Shown: positions 9,643-20,251, counted from the first letter of the stretch. The stretch is 52,852 nucleotides of DNA from Deltaproteobacteria bacterium (GCA_019313245.1 JAFDBP010000210.1:1-52852); one strand, 5' to 3'. Notes: generated by a model from the sequence alone, not told the origin. A program made the numbers and translations.

Positions 9643-11106
9643 ATGAGCGATAGCCTCATCCGAGAGGGTCTGACGTTCGACGACGTCCTTCTCGCGCCGG
9701 GTGCCAGCGATGTTCTTCCCCAGGACGTCAACCTCGGCTGCTCGCTGACCCGCGAAATCAATCTGAACGTTCCGCTCGTCTCGGCAGCGATGGACACGAT
9801 CACCGAGCACGAGACCGCGATCTGCCTGGCCCAGAACGGCGGCATCGGCATGATCCACAAGAACATGTCGATCAGCGCCCAGGCCGCAGAGGTCGACAAG
9901 GTCAAGCGCAGTGAATCGGGCATGATCGTCGACCCGATCACGATGCAGCCCGAGCAGCGGATCTCCGAAGCGCTCGAAGTCATGGCCCGCTACCGGATTT
10001 CGGGCGTGCCCGTCACCCGCGACGACAAACTGGTCGGGATCTTGACCAACCGCGATCTGCGCTTCGTGCGCGACACCCAACAGGAAATTTCGAAGGTCAT
10101 GACGCGCGAGAACCTGGTGACGGTTCCGCCCGGCACGACGATCGACCGCGCCAAGGAACTCCTCCACGAGTACCGGATCGAGAAACTGCTCGTGGTCGAC
10201 GACCAGGGCGTGCTCTGCGGATTGATCACCATCAAGGACATCGAGAAGAGCGAGCGCTTCCCCTTCGCGTCCAAGGATTCGCTCGGGCGGCTGATGTGCG
10301 GCGCGGCGGTGGGCGTCGACGAGCACCGCCTCGAGCGCACCCAGGCGCTGGTGGACGCGGGTGTGGACGTGATCGTGGTCGACACCGCGCACGGGCATTC
10401 CCAGGGCGTACTCGACGCGGTGCAGTCGCTGCGACGCACCTTCCCGAATCTTCCGCTGATCGGCGGCAACGTGGCGACGCCCGAGGGTTGCGAGGCGCTG
10501 ATCAAGAGCGGCGTGTCGGCGGTGAAGATCGGCGTCGGCCCCGGATCGATCTGCACGACACGCGTCATCGCCGGCGTGGGGGTGCCGCAATTCACCGCCG
10601 TGATGGAGTGTGCGGCGGTCAGCCAGAAGGCCGGCGTGCCCGTGATCTCCGACGGCGGCATCAAGTTTTCGGGCGACGTCGTCAAGGCGCTCGCAGCGGG
10701 GGCTTCGACCGTGATGATCGGGGCGTTGTTCGCGGGGACCGACGAGGCGCCGGGCGAGGTCGTCCTCTACCAGGGGCGTTCCTACAAGGTCTACCGCGGG
10801 ATGGGATCGCTCGGAGCGATGGCCCAGGGCAGCGCGGATCGCTACTTCCAGGCCGGGGTGCAAGACAGCACCAAGCTGGTGCCCGAGGGCATCGAGGGGC
10901 GAATCCCCTACCGCGGGAGCCTGACGAGCAACATCCACCAACTCGTTGGCGGCTTGCGGTCGGGGATGGGTTATATCGGAGCATCGAATCTCAATGAACT
11001 GCGCGAGCGCGCGCGGTTCATTCGGATCTCGTCGGCGGGCCTACAGGAAAGCCACGTTCACGACGTGATCATCACCAAAGAAGCTCCGAACTATCGAATC
11101 GAGTAG
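9643..11106 (+). CDS. guaB: Inosine-5'-monophosphate dehydrogenase
   Basis: Oxidises IMP to XMP with NAD+, the committed step to GMP. 487 aa, normal length. The TIM-barrel catalytic domain is split by a pair of CBS domains at about residues 95-205 ([20 protein letters not shown], then [14 protein letters not shown]). The active-site loop is [17 protein letters not shown] with the catalytic Cys, followed by the flap region [10 protein letters not shown] 9643 matches the usual start [20 protein letters not shown]; the open frame upstream (from 9586) shows no homology. guaA follows 78 bp downstream, giving the classical guaBA order. Confidence 0.97.
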   Translation: MSDSLIREGLTFDDVLLAPGASDVLPQDVNLGCSLTREINLNVPLVSAAMDTITEHETAICLAQNGGIGMIHKNMSISAQAAEVDKVKRSESGMIVDPITMQPEQRISEALEVMARYRISGVPVTRDDKLVGILTNRDLRFVRDTQQEISKVMTRENLVTVPPGTTIDRAKELLHEYRIEKLLVVDDQGVLCGLITIKDIEKSERFPFASKDSLGRLMCGAAVGVDEHRLERTQALVDAGVDVIVVDTAHGHSQGVLDAVQSLRRTFPNLPLIGGNVATPEGCEALIKSGVSAVKIGVGPGSICTTRVIAGVGVPQFTAVMECAAVSQKAGVPVISDGGIKFSGDVVKALAAGASTVMIGALFAGTDEAPGEVVLYQGRSYKVYRGMGSLGAMAQGSADRYFQAGVQDSTKLVPEGIEGRIPYRGSLTSNIHQLVGGLRSGMGYIGASNLNELRERARFIRISSAGLQESHVHDVIITKEAPNYRIE

Positions 11107-11138
11107 GTTTCGATCGTTCCGGCCTCGAATCCGACCGA

Positions 11139-11160
11139 CTTCCGCGCCAGCTGGCGGAAG
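11139..11160 (+). promoter_or_regulatory. Hairpin in the guaB-guaA spacer
   Basis: CTTCCGC (11139-11145) and GCGGAAG (11154-11160) form a 7-bp stem with an 8-nt loop in the 78-bp spacer, 24 bp before the guaA ATG. It could tune guaA expression or stabilise the upstream message. There is no T tract. Confidence 0.35.
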
Positions 11161-11184
11161 CGTTGATGGAGTAGATGAAGGCGA

Positions 11185-12756
11185 ATGGCTCATTCCCCCG
11201 AGCAGCACGAATTCGAAGGTGATCGCATTGTCGTGCTCGATTTTGGTGCGCAATACAGCCAACTGATTGCGCGGCGAATTCGCGAACAGGGTGTCTACTG
11301 CGAGATCCAACCGGGAACCATCGACGCGGAGAGTCTGCGCGCGAGGAAGCCGGTCGGCATCGTCTTGTCTGGCGGGCCGTCGAGCGTGCTAGACGCCGCC
11401 GCTCCACACTTCGACCGCGCGGTGCTCGACCTCGGATGCCCGGTGCTCGGCATCTGTTACGGCCTGCAGCTCCTCGCCCATCACCTCGGAGGGCTGGTCG
11501 AGACCGCCGACGATCGGGAGTATGGCCGCGCGCTGCTGAAGATCGAGCGCGACGATCCGCTCTTCGCGGACCTCGAAGGGGGCGTCGAGCGCGTGACCTG
11601 GATGAGTCACGGCGATCGCGTACTCCGGCTGCCCGAGAGCTTCGAGGCGCTCGCCACGAGCAATGGCTCGCCTTTCGCAGCCGTGCGCGACCGGGATCGC
11701 CCGATCTGGGGCGTCCAGTTTCACCCGGAGGTCGTGCACACCGACGGCGGAACCGCGATGCTGCGGAATTTCGCGCTCGGCATCTGCCGCGCCCGCGCGA
11801 GCTGGTCGATGGATTCGTTCATCGAAGACGCCATCGCGCGAATTCGCGAGCAGGTCGGTGACGGCCGGGTGATTTGCGGGCTGTCGGGCGGCGTAGATTC
11901 GAGCGTCGCCGCGACGTTGGTCCACCAGGCGGTCGGCGACCAGTTGACCTGCATCTTCGTCGACAACGGTCTGCTGCGCGCGAACGAGCGCGAGGAGGTC
12001 GAGCAGCTGTTCGACAAGGTGCTCGACCACCAGCTCGTGACGGTCGATGCACGAGATCGCTTCTTGAGCGAGCTCGCCGGCATCGAGGATCCCGAGCGCA
12101 AGCGCAAGACCATCGGGCGGGTTTTCATCGAGGTGTTCCAGGAAGAGGCCGATCGTCTCGGCGGTGCGGATTTCCTCGTGCAGGGCACCCTCTACCCGGA
12201 TGTGATCGAGAGCGTGTCCGTCAAGGGGCAGTCGGTCACGATCAAGACCCATCACAACGTCGGCGGGTTGCCCGACGAAATGCGGCTCGAACTCGTCGAG
12301 CCCCTGCGCGAACTGTTCAAGGACGAGGTGCGCGAAGTCGGCCGCAAGCTCGGCCTGCCCGAGAGCGCGATCGGACGGCACCCCTTCCCGGGTCCGGGCC
12401 TCGCGGTTCGCATCATCGCCGATGTGACCGCCGCGCGACTCGAGGCGGTTCGCGCCGCAGATGCGATCGTGACCCAGGAGATCCGGCGAGCGGGTCTGTA
12501 CGACCAGATGTGGCAGGGCTTTGCGGTCTTCCTGCCGATCCAGACCGTGGGCGTGATGGGAGATGAGCGCACCTACGACAACGTCATCGCGGTCCGCTGC
12601 GTGACTTCGGTCGACGCGATGACCGCGGATTGGGCGCGGCTGCCCGACGAGGTGCTCGCGTCGATTTCCAGTCGAATCATCAACGAGGTCAAGGGTATCA
12701 ATCGCGTCGTCTACGACATTTCATCGAAGCCACCCGCTACCATCGAGTGGGAGTGA
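11185..12756 (+). CDS. guaA: GMP synthase (glutamine-hydrolysing)
   Basis: Amidates XMP to GMP using glutamine and ATP. 523 aa, typical length. The class I amidotransferase domain (about 1-200) has the nucleophile in [10 protein letters not shown] and the His-Glu dyad in FHPEV. The ATP-pyrophosphatase domain has the P-loop [12 protein letters not shown]. The C-terminal dimerisation domain contains [14 protein letters not shown] and ends KPPATIEWE, the usual GuaA ending. It starts at ATG 11185 and is the second gene of the guaBA unit; dnaE follows closely. Confidence 0.97.
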   Translation: MAHSPEQHEFEGDRIVVLDFGAQYSQLIARRIREQGVYCEIQPGTIDAESLRARKPVGIVLSGGPSSVLDAAAPHFDRAVLDLGCPVLGICYGLQLLAHHLGGLVETADDREYGRALLKIERDDPLFADLEGGVERVTWMSHGDRVLRLPESFEALATSNGSPFAAVRDRDRPIWGVQFHPEVVHTDGGTAMLRNFALGICRARASWSMDSFIEDAIARIREQVGDGRVICGLSGGVDSSVAATLVHQAVGDQLTCIFVDNGLLRANEREEVEQLFDKVLDHQLVTVDARDRFLSELAGIEDPERKRKTIGRVFIEVFQEEADRLGGADFLVQGTLYPDVIESVSVKGQSVTIKTHHNVGGLPDEMRLELVEPLRELFKDEVREVGRKLGLPESAIGRHPFPGPGLAVRIIADVTAARLEAVRAADAIVTQEIRRAGLYDQMWQGFAVFLPIQTVGVMGDERTYDNVIAVRCVTSVDAMTADWARLPDEVLASISSRIINEVKGINRVVYDISSKPPATIEWE

Positions 12757-12816
12757 GGGGCAGCCAACGGCACGGTGTCGGGACGCGAAACCCCGCCTCT
12801 TGTGAGGAGTCGTCGG

Positions 12817-15800
12817 GTGTCGAGTAGTCCCTTCGTCCATCTCCACCTCCACAGCCAGTACTCGCTGCTCGACGGTGCCATCAAGATCAACCCGCTGTTC
12901 AAGCGCGCCGTGGCGTTGAACATGCCCGCCGTGGCGCTGACCGATCACGGCAATCTGTTTGGGGCGGTCGAGTTCTACACGCGCGCGCGCGAGGCCGGCA
13001 TCAAGCCGATCCTCGGCTGCGAGGTCTACCTCGCCTCCGAATCGAGGTTCGCGAAGGAGAAGCGCGAGAAGGACTCCAGCGGTTACGACGCGATCAATCA
13101 CCTGCTGCTGCTCGCGAGCAACCAGACCGGCTATCGCAATCTCGTCTACCTGGTCTCGAAGGCCTACCTCGAGGGCTTCTACTACAAGCCCCGGATCGAT
13201 CTGGATCTGCTGCGCGAGCGCAGCGAGGGTCTGATCGCCACCTCGGGCTGTCTCTCCTCGATGGTTTCGCGCGCGATCACGGGTGGGCAGGTGCGAGAGG
13301 CCTGGCGCCTGGTCGAAGAATTTGCCGGCATCTTCCCGGACCGCTTCTACCTGGAGCTTCAGCGCCACGGAATCGGCGACCAGGATCGGGTCAACGCCGA
13401 GCTCGTGAAGATGTCGGTCGACCTGGGACTGCCGCTGCTCGCGACCAACGACTGCCATTACCTGAGCCAGGGCGACCACGAGCACCACGAGGCGCTGCTC
13501 TGCGTCGGCACCGGCTCGACGCTCGACGATCCCAACCGCTTCAAGTTCGACGGCCAGGGCTTCTACCTCAAGTCGGGCGACGAAATGGCGGAAGTCTTCC
13601 GCGACCACCCGTCCGCGCTCGCGAGCAGTCTCGAGATCGCCGAACGCTGCGAACTCGACCTCGGCGTCGATACCGGCGAGTACCACCTGCCGGATTTCCA
13701 GGTTCCGGTCGGCACCAGCAAGAACGAGGTGCTCGAAGCGGCGGCGTGGCGGGGGCTGCGCGAGCGGCTCGGCCTCGCGCCCGACGAACCGCTGGCGCCG
13801 AAATACGCCGCCTATCAGGAGCGGCTCGAACACGAGCTCGGCGTGATCGGCCCGATGGGCTTCGCGGGTTATTTCCTGATCGTGGCCGACTTCATCGATT
13901 TTGCGCGGCGCGAGGGCATCCCGGTGGGTCCGGGACGCGGCTCGGCGGCGGGCAGCCTCGTCGCCTACGGACTCGGAATTACCGGAATCGATCCAATCGA
14001 GTACGACATCATCTTCGAGCGGTTCCTGAACCCCGAGCGAATCTCGATGCCCGACATCGATGTGGACTTCTGCATGCGCGGCCGCGATCGGGTCATCCAA
14101 TACGTCGCCGACAAATACAACGGCGAAGGGCACGACGAGATGCGGGTCGCGCAGATCATCACCTTCGGCAAGATGCAGGCGCGCGCGGCGATCCGAGACG
14201 TGGGGCGGGTGCTCGGAATGTCCTACGGCGATGTCGACCGCATCGCCAAGATGGTGCCCGAGACCCTCGGAATCACGCTCGACGACGCGATCGAACAGTC
14301 GGCCGATCTGCGCGCGCGGGCCGAAGCGGATGGCCAGGTGGCGAAGCTGCTCGAAATCGCGCGCGGCGTCGAGGGGCTGACGCGGCACGCCTCGACCCAC
14401 GCGGCCGGTGTCGTGATCGGCGATCGACCGCTGATCGAGCAGGTGCCCCTGTATCGCGACTCGAAATCCGGCGACGTGATGACGCAGTTCGACATGCGCT
14501 GTGTCGAGAAGCTCGGCTTGATCAAGTTCGACTTCCTCGGGCTCAAGACGCTCACCACGATCGCGGATACGGAGCGCCGGATTCGCGAGACGCGCGATCC
14601 GGAGTTCAGGATCGAGGACGTGCCGCTCGACGACCCCAAGACCTACGCACTGCTTTCGAGCGGCGACACCGAGGGCGTGTTTCAGGTCGAGTCCGCGGGC
14701 ATGACCGAACTCGTGGCGAAGCTGCGCCCCCAGAGCTTCAAGGAGCTGATTCCAGTCGTCGCCCTCTATCGGCCCGGCCCGCTCGGCTCGGGCATGGTCG
14801 ACGACTTCGTCAACCGCAAGCACGGGCTCACGCGCGTCGAGTACCTGCTGCCCGAACTCGAGGAACTCACCGCCGAAACGCTCGGCGTGATCGTCTACCA
14901 GGATCAGGTGCTTCAGATCGCCAACCGCCTCGCGGGCTACAGCCTCGGCGAAGCCGATCTGCTGCGCCGCGCGATGGGCAAGAAGAAAGCCGCCGAAATG
15001 GAGAAGCAACACGAGCGCTTCGTGTCGGGGGCCGTCGAGCGAGGCATCGACCGCCAGAAGGCCGAAGCCGTCTTCAAGCTGATGGCCGAATTCGCGGGCT
15101 ACGGGTTCGCGAAGTCGCACTCCACCGCCTACGCGCTGATCACGTTCCAGACCGCCTATCTCAAGGCGAACTACGAATGTGAATACCTCGCCTCGGTGAT
15201 GACCACGGAAGCGGGCAACAACGACAAACTGGGCCGCTACATCACCCACATCCGCCAGCGGGGGATCGAGTTGTTGCCGCCGGACGTCAACGAGTCGGCT
15301 CGCGACTTTACCGTCGCGAGCGGGGGCATCCGCTTCGGACTGGCGGGCGTGAAGAACGTCGGCGAGGGCGCGATCGATTCGATTCTCGAAGCGCGCTCGG
15401 GCGAGGGCGGTCGATTCGAGAACCTTTTCGATTTTGCGGACCGGATCGACGGCCGGCGCGTCAATCGCCGGGTGGTCGAAAGCCTGGTCAAGTGCGGCGC
15501 CTTCGATTCGCTGCACGAGAGCCGGGCCGCGGTCTGGGCCGGCCTGGACACCGCCCTCGAGGCGGGCGCCGCCGCGCAGCGCGATCGCGAGATCGGCCAG
15601 GGAACGCTCTTCGGCGGCGCGGGCGCTGGGGAGACCGGGCTGCCGGCACTGCCGGAGGTCGCCGAGTGGTCCGAGCGCCAGCGCCTCGATCTCGAAAAGC
15701 AGGTGCTCGGCTTCTACGTATCGGGTCACCCGCTCGCGGAGGCTGCGGGGCGCCTCGCGCGCTTCGCCGAGGTGACTTCCGACGCTGCGGAGGGCTACGA

Positions 15801-16329
15801 CGGACGCGAAGTGCGGGTCGGCGGGATCCTCACCTCGTTGCGCGAAACCCGCACCCGGCAGAACAAGCTGATGGCCTTCGGCACGCTCGAGGACCTGCAG
15901 GGGAGCTTCGATCTCGTGATCTTCAGCGCGCCCTTCGAGCGCTTCGGCAGCCTGATCAAGGGGGCGATCGAGGGCGACGGCGAGAGCGGGCCCGTGCCGC
16001 TGCTGGTCTCCGGTACGCTCGAGGTCGGCGACCCGCCGAAGATCCTGGTCCGCGACGTGCTCGAACTCGATCGCGCCGAGGAAAAGCTCTCCACGCAGCT
16101 TCAGGTGACCGTCCGCGAGGACGAGGCCTCTCCCGACCGCCTGCGCGCACTGCGCGACCTGCTCGAGAAGAACCTCGGCGAGTGCCGGGTGGTCGTGCGG
16201 CTGGTGATTCCGGGTGAGAGTGAGACGCTTCTTTCGCTAAACGGTGCAGCGGGGGTCCGAGCCAATGCGGCATTGCTGGCCGATGTCGACGGGCTGTTCG
16301 GACGGAACGTGACGGAGTTGTCGATTTGA
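12817..16329 (+). CDS. dnaE: DNA polymerase III alpha subunit
   Basis: Catalytic subunit of the replicative polymerase, 1170 aa. An N-terminal PHP domain begins FVHLHLHSQYSLLDGA. The C-family palm carries GRGSAAGSLVAYGLGITGID and the metal-binding PDIDVDFC (about residue 412). Helix-hairpin-helix and OB-fold regions follow (about 830-1080). GTG 12817 is preferred because GAGGAG lies about 8 bp upstream and the PHP domain begins directly after; the frame is open to GTG 12775, which would add 14 residues. The position downstream of guaA and the 4-bp overlap with the next gene suggest a shared transcript. Confidence 0.96.
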   Translation: MSSSPFVHLHLHSQYSLLDGAIKINPLFKRAVALNMPAVALTDHGNLFGAVEFYTRAREAGIKPILGCEVYLASESRFAKEKREKDSSGYDAINHLLLLASNQTGYRNLVYLVSKAYLEGFYYKPRIDLDLLRERSEGLIATSGCLSSMVSRAITGGQVREAWRLVEEFAGIFPDRFYLELQRHGIGDQDRVNAELVKMSVDLGLPLLATNDCHYLSQGDHEHHEALLCVGTGSTLDDPNRFKFDGQGFYLKSGDEMAEVFRDHPSALASSLEIAERCELDLGVDTGEYHLPDFQVPVGTSKNEVLEAAAWRGLRERLGLAPDEPLAPKYAAYQERLEHELGVIGPMGFAGYFLIVADFIDFARREGIPVGPGRGSAAGSLVAYGLGITGIDPIEYDIIFERFLNPERISMPDIDVDFCMRGRDRVIQYVADKYNGEGHDEMRVAQIITFGKMQARAAIRDVGRVLGMSYGDVDRIAKMVPETLGITLDDAIEQSADLRARAEADGQVAKLLEIARGVEGLTRHASTHAAGVVIGDRPLIEQVPLYRDSKSGDVMTQFDMRCVEKLGLIKFDFLGLKTLTTIADTERRIRETRDPEFRIEDVPLDDPKTYALLSSGDTEGVFQVESAGMTELVAKLRPQSFKELIPVVALYRPGPLGSGMVDDFVNRKHGLTRVEYLLPELEELTAETLGVIVYQDQVLQIANRLAGYSLGEADLLRRAMGKKKAAEMEKQHERFVSGAVERGIDRQKAEAVFKLMAEFAGYGFAKSHSTAYALITFQTAYLKANYECEYLASVMTTEAGNNDKLGRYITHIRQRGIELLPPDVNESARDFTVASGGIRFGLAGVKNVGEGAIDSILEARSGEGGRFENLFDFADRIDGRRVNRRVVESLVKCGAFDSLHESRAAVWAGLDTALEAGAAAQRDREIGQGTLFGGAGAGETGLPALPEVAEWSERQRLDLEKQVLGFYVSGHPLAEAAGRLARFAEVTSDAAEGYDGREVRVGGILTSLRETRTRQNKLMAFGTLEDLQGSFDLVIFSAPFERFGSLIKGAIEGDGESGPVPLLVSGTLEVGDPPKILVRDVLELDRAEEKLSTQLQVTVREDEASPDRLRALRDLLEKNLGECRVVVRLVIPGESETLLSLNGAAGVRANAALLADVDGLFGRNVTELSI

Positions 16330-17183
16330 GTCCGATCGGAGTGCAGCTTAGGAAGCGGGCGGGGTTCTTCAGCTTGGGGCTGGGAGCGCTGCTCGCGATC
16401 GGCGTTCTACTGCAAGTGCCAACCGCGGAGGCCCGGGACGTGGTGCGGGTCGAATCCGTGGGCGTGGCGCCGGTGCGGCCGGATTCCACCTCTCCCCGCG
16501 ACGCCGCCGTTCGCAAGGGCTTGATCGAAGCCGTTCTGCAGACCGCCCGGGACCTGCTCGCAAGCGGAGTGGTCGAAGAACCCGACGCCGAAATGAGCGA
16601 TGGCGAGGATCCGCAAGCCGAAGCCGACGAGGGCGCCGAACTCCAGCGCATTCTCGGAAATGACCCGCTGGAATACGCGACGCGCTTCCAGGTCGTCGAG
16701 GATCGCGGCGAAGGGCCGACGCTGTTCGGCTCCGACCTCGGCGTCGCAACGGAATACGTGGTGATCGTGAGCGTGTTCGTCGATCGCGACCGGATCCGCG
16801 AGCGGCTGACGCGGGCGGGCATCCTGCTGGCGCCCCCCGACCAGGAGCCCCGCATCCGAAGCCGCCTGATCCTCGAAAATCTCACGGAATATTGGGCCTA
16901 CGCCGAGATCCGCAGGGTCTTGCTCGAAGAGCTGAAGATGCGGGCCGCAATTGCGCGCGAGATGGCGCCCGGCCATGCGGTGCTCGATTTGACTGCCGCG
17001 CATTCGCCGAGGGACTACCTGGGCCTGCTGCAGCGGTCGGTTTCCGACCAGATGCAACTGATCCCGCTGAGTGTGGAAGACGACGAGATGCGCCTGCGGG
17101 TCGAGGCCTTCGAGCGCCAGCCGCCCGAGGAGGGATTCGAAGAGGGCGGCGCGATTGACACCCGCAGTCGAAATCGGTATTGA
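16326..17183 (+). CDS. Secreted protein of unknown function, coupled to dnaE
   Basis: 285 aa with an N-terminal signal-like segment (basic RKR, then about 20 hydrophobic residues ending PTAEA), so probably periplasmic. The mature part starts DVVRVESVGVAPV and is acidic, with a Glu/Asp-rich stretch at about 85-105. The N-terminal pattern recalls periplasmic proteins of the FlgT type, but I cannot assign a family. The start is TTG 16326, overlapping the dnaE TGA, with GGAG about 8 bp upstream; GTG 16341 is an alternative. The tRNA-Val promoter appears to lie at its 3' end. Confidence 0.7.
   Translation: MSPIGVQLRKRAGFFSLGLGALLAIGVLLQVPTAEARDVVRVESVGVAPVRPDSTSPRDAAVRKGLIEAVLQTARDLLASGVVEEPDAEMSDGEDPQAEADEGAELQRILGNDPLEYATRFQVVEDRGEGPTLFGSDLGVATEYVVIVSVFVDRDRIRERLTRAGILLAPPDQEPRIRSRLILENLTEYWAYAEIRRVLLEELKMRAAIAREMAPGHAVLDLTAAHSPRDYLGLLQRSVSDQMQLIPLSVEDDEMRLRVEAFERQPPEEGFEEGGAIDTRSRNRY
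17155..17183 (+). promoter_or_regulatory. Promoter of tRNA-Val, inside the end of the upstream gene
   Basis: A perfect TTGACA (17155-17160), a 17-bp spacer and TATTGA (17178-17183) sit 24 bp before the tRNA. The -10 is only 3/6. It overlaps the last codons of the preceding CDS. Confidence 0.45.
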
Positions 17184-17206
17184 ATTCGCGTCCTTAGAGA
17201 TCACGA

Positions 17207-17281
17207 TGGCACGTAGCTCAGTGGGAGAGCGCCGCCTTGACACGGCGGAGGTCGGCGGTTCGAAACCGCCCGTGCCAACCA
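17207..17281 (+). tRNA. tRNA-Val (GAC)
   Basis: A complete 75-nt cloverleaf. The acceptor TGGCACG pairs fully with CGTGCCA. The D arm is GCTC/GAGC, the anticodon stem CCGCC/GGCGG with loop TTGACAC (anticodon GAC), and the T arm GGCGG-TTCGAAA-CCGCC. The 3' CCA is encoded (17279-17281). It lies 95 bp upstream of thrS and may share its transcript. Confidence 0.95.
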
Positions 17282-17375
17282 ACCCATAGTGGGTGAGGTC
17301 CTTCGGCTAGTGGAGCCGGCCGCCTCTGTCACCGGACCATCCGGGATTGCGAACGCAGATGTTCCTCCAGCAGCG

Positions 17376-19319
17376 ATGAGTGAGATACAGATCCGGTTGC
17401 CGGATGGAAACACGTTGGCGGTGCCCAAGGGTTCGACGGTCCTGGACGTCGCCGGGAAGATCGGCAAGGGGCTCGCGAAAGCTGCCTTCGCGGGCCGCGT
17501 CGACGGCCACCTGGTGGATTTGCGCACGCCGCTCGAGTCCGATGCGGCGATCGAGATCGTCACCAAGCGAGATCCGGAAGCCGGCGAGGTGATCCGCCAT
17601 TCCGCCGAGCACGTGATGGCGGACGCCGTAAAGCGTCTCTTCCCCAATGCGCAGGTCGATGTCGGCCGAACGGATCACAGCGAGAAGTTCCAGTACGACT
17701 TCTTGATGGATCATCCCTTTACACCCGAAGATCTCGAAGACATCGAAAAGGAGATGTGGAAGATCCTCGCCGAGAAGTCGGAGTTCGTGCGCGAAGTGAT
17801 GAGCCGCGGAGAGGCCGAGGCTTTCTTCGCCGCACGTGGCGAGGAACTCAAGGTCTCGCGCGTCGGTGACATCCCAGACGACCAGGAGATCACGATCTTT
17901 CGCCACGGCGAGTTCGCCGATCTGTGCCGCGGGCCGCACGTGCAGCGAGCCGATCAGATCGGCGCGTTCAACATCATCGACTCAGCGGGTGCCTATTGGC
18001 GCGGCGACGAGAGCCAGGTAAAGCTCCAGCGGATCTACGGGACGGCCTTCGCGACCGAGAAAGAACTGCAGGACCACCTCGCCCGGCTCGAGGAGGCCAA
18101 GCGCCGCGACCACCGGCGCGTGGGCGCGGAGCTGCAGCTCTACTTCACCGATTCGATCGCGCCGGGTTCGCCGTTCTACCTGCCCAAGGGCATGATCCTC
18201 TACAACGGCCTGGTCGATTTCGTCCGCTCCCTGTATCCGAAATACGGCTTCACGGAAGTCATGACCCCCCAGCTGTTCCGGACCGAGATCTTCAAGACCT
18301 CGGGCCACTACGAGCTCTTCCGGGACGACATGTTCATGCTGGAGGGCGACGAGGACGAAGAGCTCGGCGTCAAGCCGATGAACTGCCCCGGGCACTGCCA
18401 TCTCTTCTCGACCCAGAAGCACTCCTACCGAGAGCTGCCGATCCGCTATGCGGAATTCAGTCGGCTCCACCGCAACGAGCGCAGCGGCACCCTCACCGGC
18501 CTGTCGAGGGTCCGCTCGATGGCCCAGGACGACGCCCACATCTTCTGCGAGCCCGAGCAGGTGGGCGCCGAACTCGACTCCTTCTTCGATCTGACCAAGG
18601 AGATCTACCGCGCGCTCGGGCTCGAAGACCCCGAAATCGCGGTTTCGACCCGACCCGAGGAGTTCAGCGGGGACACCACGGACTGGGATGTCGCGGGCAA
18701 GCGGCTCGCGGACGCCGTCGAGCGGGCCGGCTACGAGTGCTCGATCAAGCCCGGCGAGGCGGCCTTCTACGGCCCCAAGATCGAGTGCGACTTCCGGGAC
18801 GTGATGGGCCGGGCCTGGACGCTCGCGACCCTCCAGGTGGACGTTTCGATGCCGGGCCGCTTCGGGCTGCGCTACGTGGGGCGAGACGATAAGCTCCACC
18901 AACCCGCTATGCTCCACCGCGCGATCCTGGGCTCTCTGGAGCGCTTCATCGCGCTTTACACGGAAATGACTGGGGGGAATTTTCCGTTCTGGTTGGCGCC
19001 GGTTCAGGTCGCTCTGCTACCGATAACCGATCGCCATCTGGCGTATGCGGGGCGGGTGCAGGCGGCACTCGAGGGCGCGGGAATTCGGGTTTTTCTGGAC
19101 ACGCGCAGTGAGAAGCTCGGATACAAGATCCGCGAAGCCGAGATTCAGAAGGTTCCCCTGATGCTCGTGGTGGGCGATCAGGAAGAGGCCGACGGAACAG
19201 TTACGCCGCGCTACAGGCGCGGATCGAAGCAGTCGAACGAAGCCGTAGCGCTCGATCAAATGGTCGAAGCGCTCGTTGCTGATGTGCGCGAACGACGCGT
19301 ATCGCGCCCGGAGGATTGA
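17376..19319 (+). CDS. thrS: Threonyl-tRNA synthetase
   Basis: Charges tRNA-Thr. 647 aa: TGS domain (1-60, starting MSEIQIRLPDGNTLAVPKGS), the editing/SAD domain with HSAEHVMADA and FADLCRGPHV, the class II catalytic core with MNCPGHCH and RFGLRYVGRDD, and the anticodon-binding domain ending at about residue 640. ATG 17376 starts the TGS domain; the frame is open to GTG 17289 just after the tRNA but shows no homology there. The 94-nt leader contains short hairpins (CGGCT/AGCCG, CCGGA/TCCGG) whose role is unknown. It heads the block thrS-infC-rpmI-rplT-pheST. Confidence 0.96.
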   Translation: MSEIQIRLPDGNTLAVPKGSTVLDVAGKIGKGLAKAAFAGRVDGHLVDLRTPLESDAAIEIVTKRDPEAGEVIRHSAEHVMADAVKRLFPNAQVDVGRTDHSEKFQYDFLMDHPFTPEDLEDIEKEMWKILAEKSEFVREVMSRGEAEAFFAARGEELKVSRVGDIPDDQEITIFRHGEFADLCRGPHVQRADQIGAFNIIDSAGAYWRGDESQVKLQRIYGTAFATEKELQDHLARLEEAKRRDHRRVGAELQLYFTDSIAPGSPFYLPKGMILYNGLVDFVRSLYPKYGFTEVMTPQLFRTEIFKTSGHYELFRDDMFMLEGDEDEELGVKPMNCPGHCHLFSTQKHSYRELPIRYAEFSRLHRNERSGTLTGLSRVRSMAQDDAHIFCEPEQVGAELDSFFDLTKEIYRALGLEDPEIAVSTRPEEFSGDTTDWDVAGKRLADAVERAGYECSIKPGEAAFYGPKIECDFRDVMGRAWTLATLQVDVSMPGRFGLRYVGRDDKLHQPAMLHRAILGSLERFIALYTEMTGGNFPFWLAPVQVALLPITDRHLAYAGRVQAALEGAGIRVFLDTRSEKLGYKIREAEIQKVPLMLVVGDQEEADGTVTPRYRRGSKQSNEAVALDQMVEALVADVRERRVSRPED

Positions 19320-19367
19320 CGTATCGCCGACTTTCGGAAAGTTGGGAACAAGGAGGACGTGCCCCGC

Positions 19368-20006
19368 ATGAACGAGTTGATCATCTCGCCCGAGATCCGC
19401 GTGATCGCGGACGACGGTGAGCAACTCGGCGTGATGACACCATCGGATGCCCTGGCTCGCGCGCAGGAAGTCGGCCTCGACCTCGTCGAAGTCGCGCCTG
19501 GATCGAAGCCCCCGGTCTGCAGGATCATGGACTACGGGCGCTACAAGTACGAGCGCAAGAAGAAGATGGGGAAGAACAAGGGGCACACGGCCACCCTCAA
19601 GGAGGTGAAGCTGCGGCCCCGCACCGATCAGCACGATCTTGACTTCAAACTCAAGAACGCGCGGCGCTTCCTGATCGACGGCGACAAGGTGAAGGTGACG
19701 GTGATGTACCGCGGTCGGGAGATGGTTCATCGCGAGTTCGGCTACCGGCAGCTCGAGCACGTGACCGAGCTGCTCAGCGAAATAGCGAACGTCGAGAACC
19801 CTCCGCGGATGGAGGGTCGCTTTCTCTCGATGATCCTCGTGCCCAACCGCGAAGCCATTGCCGAGCTGGCGCGGCGCGAGAAGGCCAGCGGAGATGGTGC
19901 GGGAGCGGAGCCGGCGAAAGCCACCAAAGCCGAGGTGGCGGCAGGCGCGAAATCAAAGCGGGCGGCCGAGAGCGGCGAAGCGGCGGAAGCCGAGAACAAC
20001 CACTGA
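19368..20006 (+). CDS. infC: Translation initiation factor IF-3
   Basis: Binds the 30S subunit and checks initiator tRNA and start codon. 212 aa from ATG 19368. The N-domain is [21 protein letters not shown] with [21 protein letters not shown], the linker is KYERKKK, and the C-domain ends near residue 170. An Ala/Lys/Glu-rich tail of about 40 residues follows. ATG 19368 has a perfect AAGGAGG at 19350-19356. GTG 19359 is too close to that site. The frame stays open back to the thrS stop and includes an ATC at 19323, 8 bp after GGAGG; rare AUU/AUC starts are known for infC, so a longer form is possible. Confidence 0.94.
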   Translation: MNELIISPEIRVIADDGEQLGVMTPSDALARAQEVGLDLVEVAPGSKPPVCRIMDYGRYKYERKKKMGKNKGHTATLKEVKLRPRTDQHDLDFKLKNARRFLIDGDKVKVTVMYRGREMVHREFGYRQLEHVTELLSEIANVENPPRMEGRFLSMILVPNREAIAELARREKASGDGAGAEPAKATKAEVAAGAKSKRAAESGEAAEAENNH

Positions 20007-20053
20007 GCGAGCCTCTTCGGAGGGCGCCAGGAGTCGAGGAAAAGGGATTCAGC

Positions 20054-20251
20054 ATGCCGAAGGTCAAGACCCATCGCGGTGCCGCCAAACGCTTCAAGAA
20101 GACCGGCACCGGCAAGATCGTGAGGTCACAGAAGAACAAGCAGCACATCCTCACGAAGAAGTCACCCAAGCGTAAGCGTCAACTGCGAAAGGACGAACTC
20201 GTCGATCCGGTGGACGAAAAGCGCATCAAACAGATGATCCCGTACCTCTAA
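20054..20251 (+). CDS. rpmI: 50S ribosomal protein L35
   Basis: 65 aa, very basic, starting [20 protein letters not shown] as in the L35 family and ending IKQMIPYL. It assembles into the large subunit. It lies between infC and rplT in the conserved infC-rpmI-rplT order, 47 bp after infC. Confidence 0.96.
   Translation: MPKVKTHRGAAKRFKKTGTGKIVRSQKNKQHILTKKSPKRKRQLRKDELVDPVDEKRIKQMIPYL

Noticed and set aside
12721-15729. 1002-codon minus-strand ORF opposite dnaE
   Set aside because: Shadow of dnaE; no domain pattern, and dnaE motifs are complete on the plus strand.
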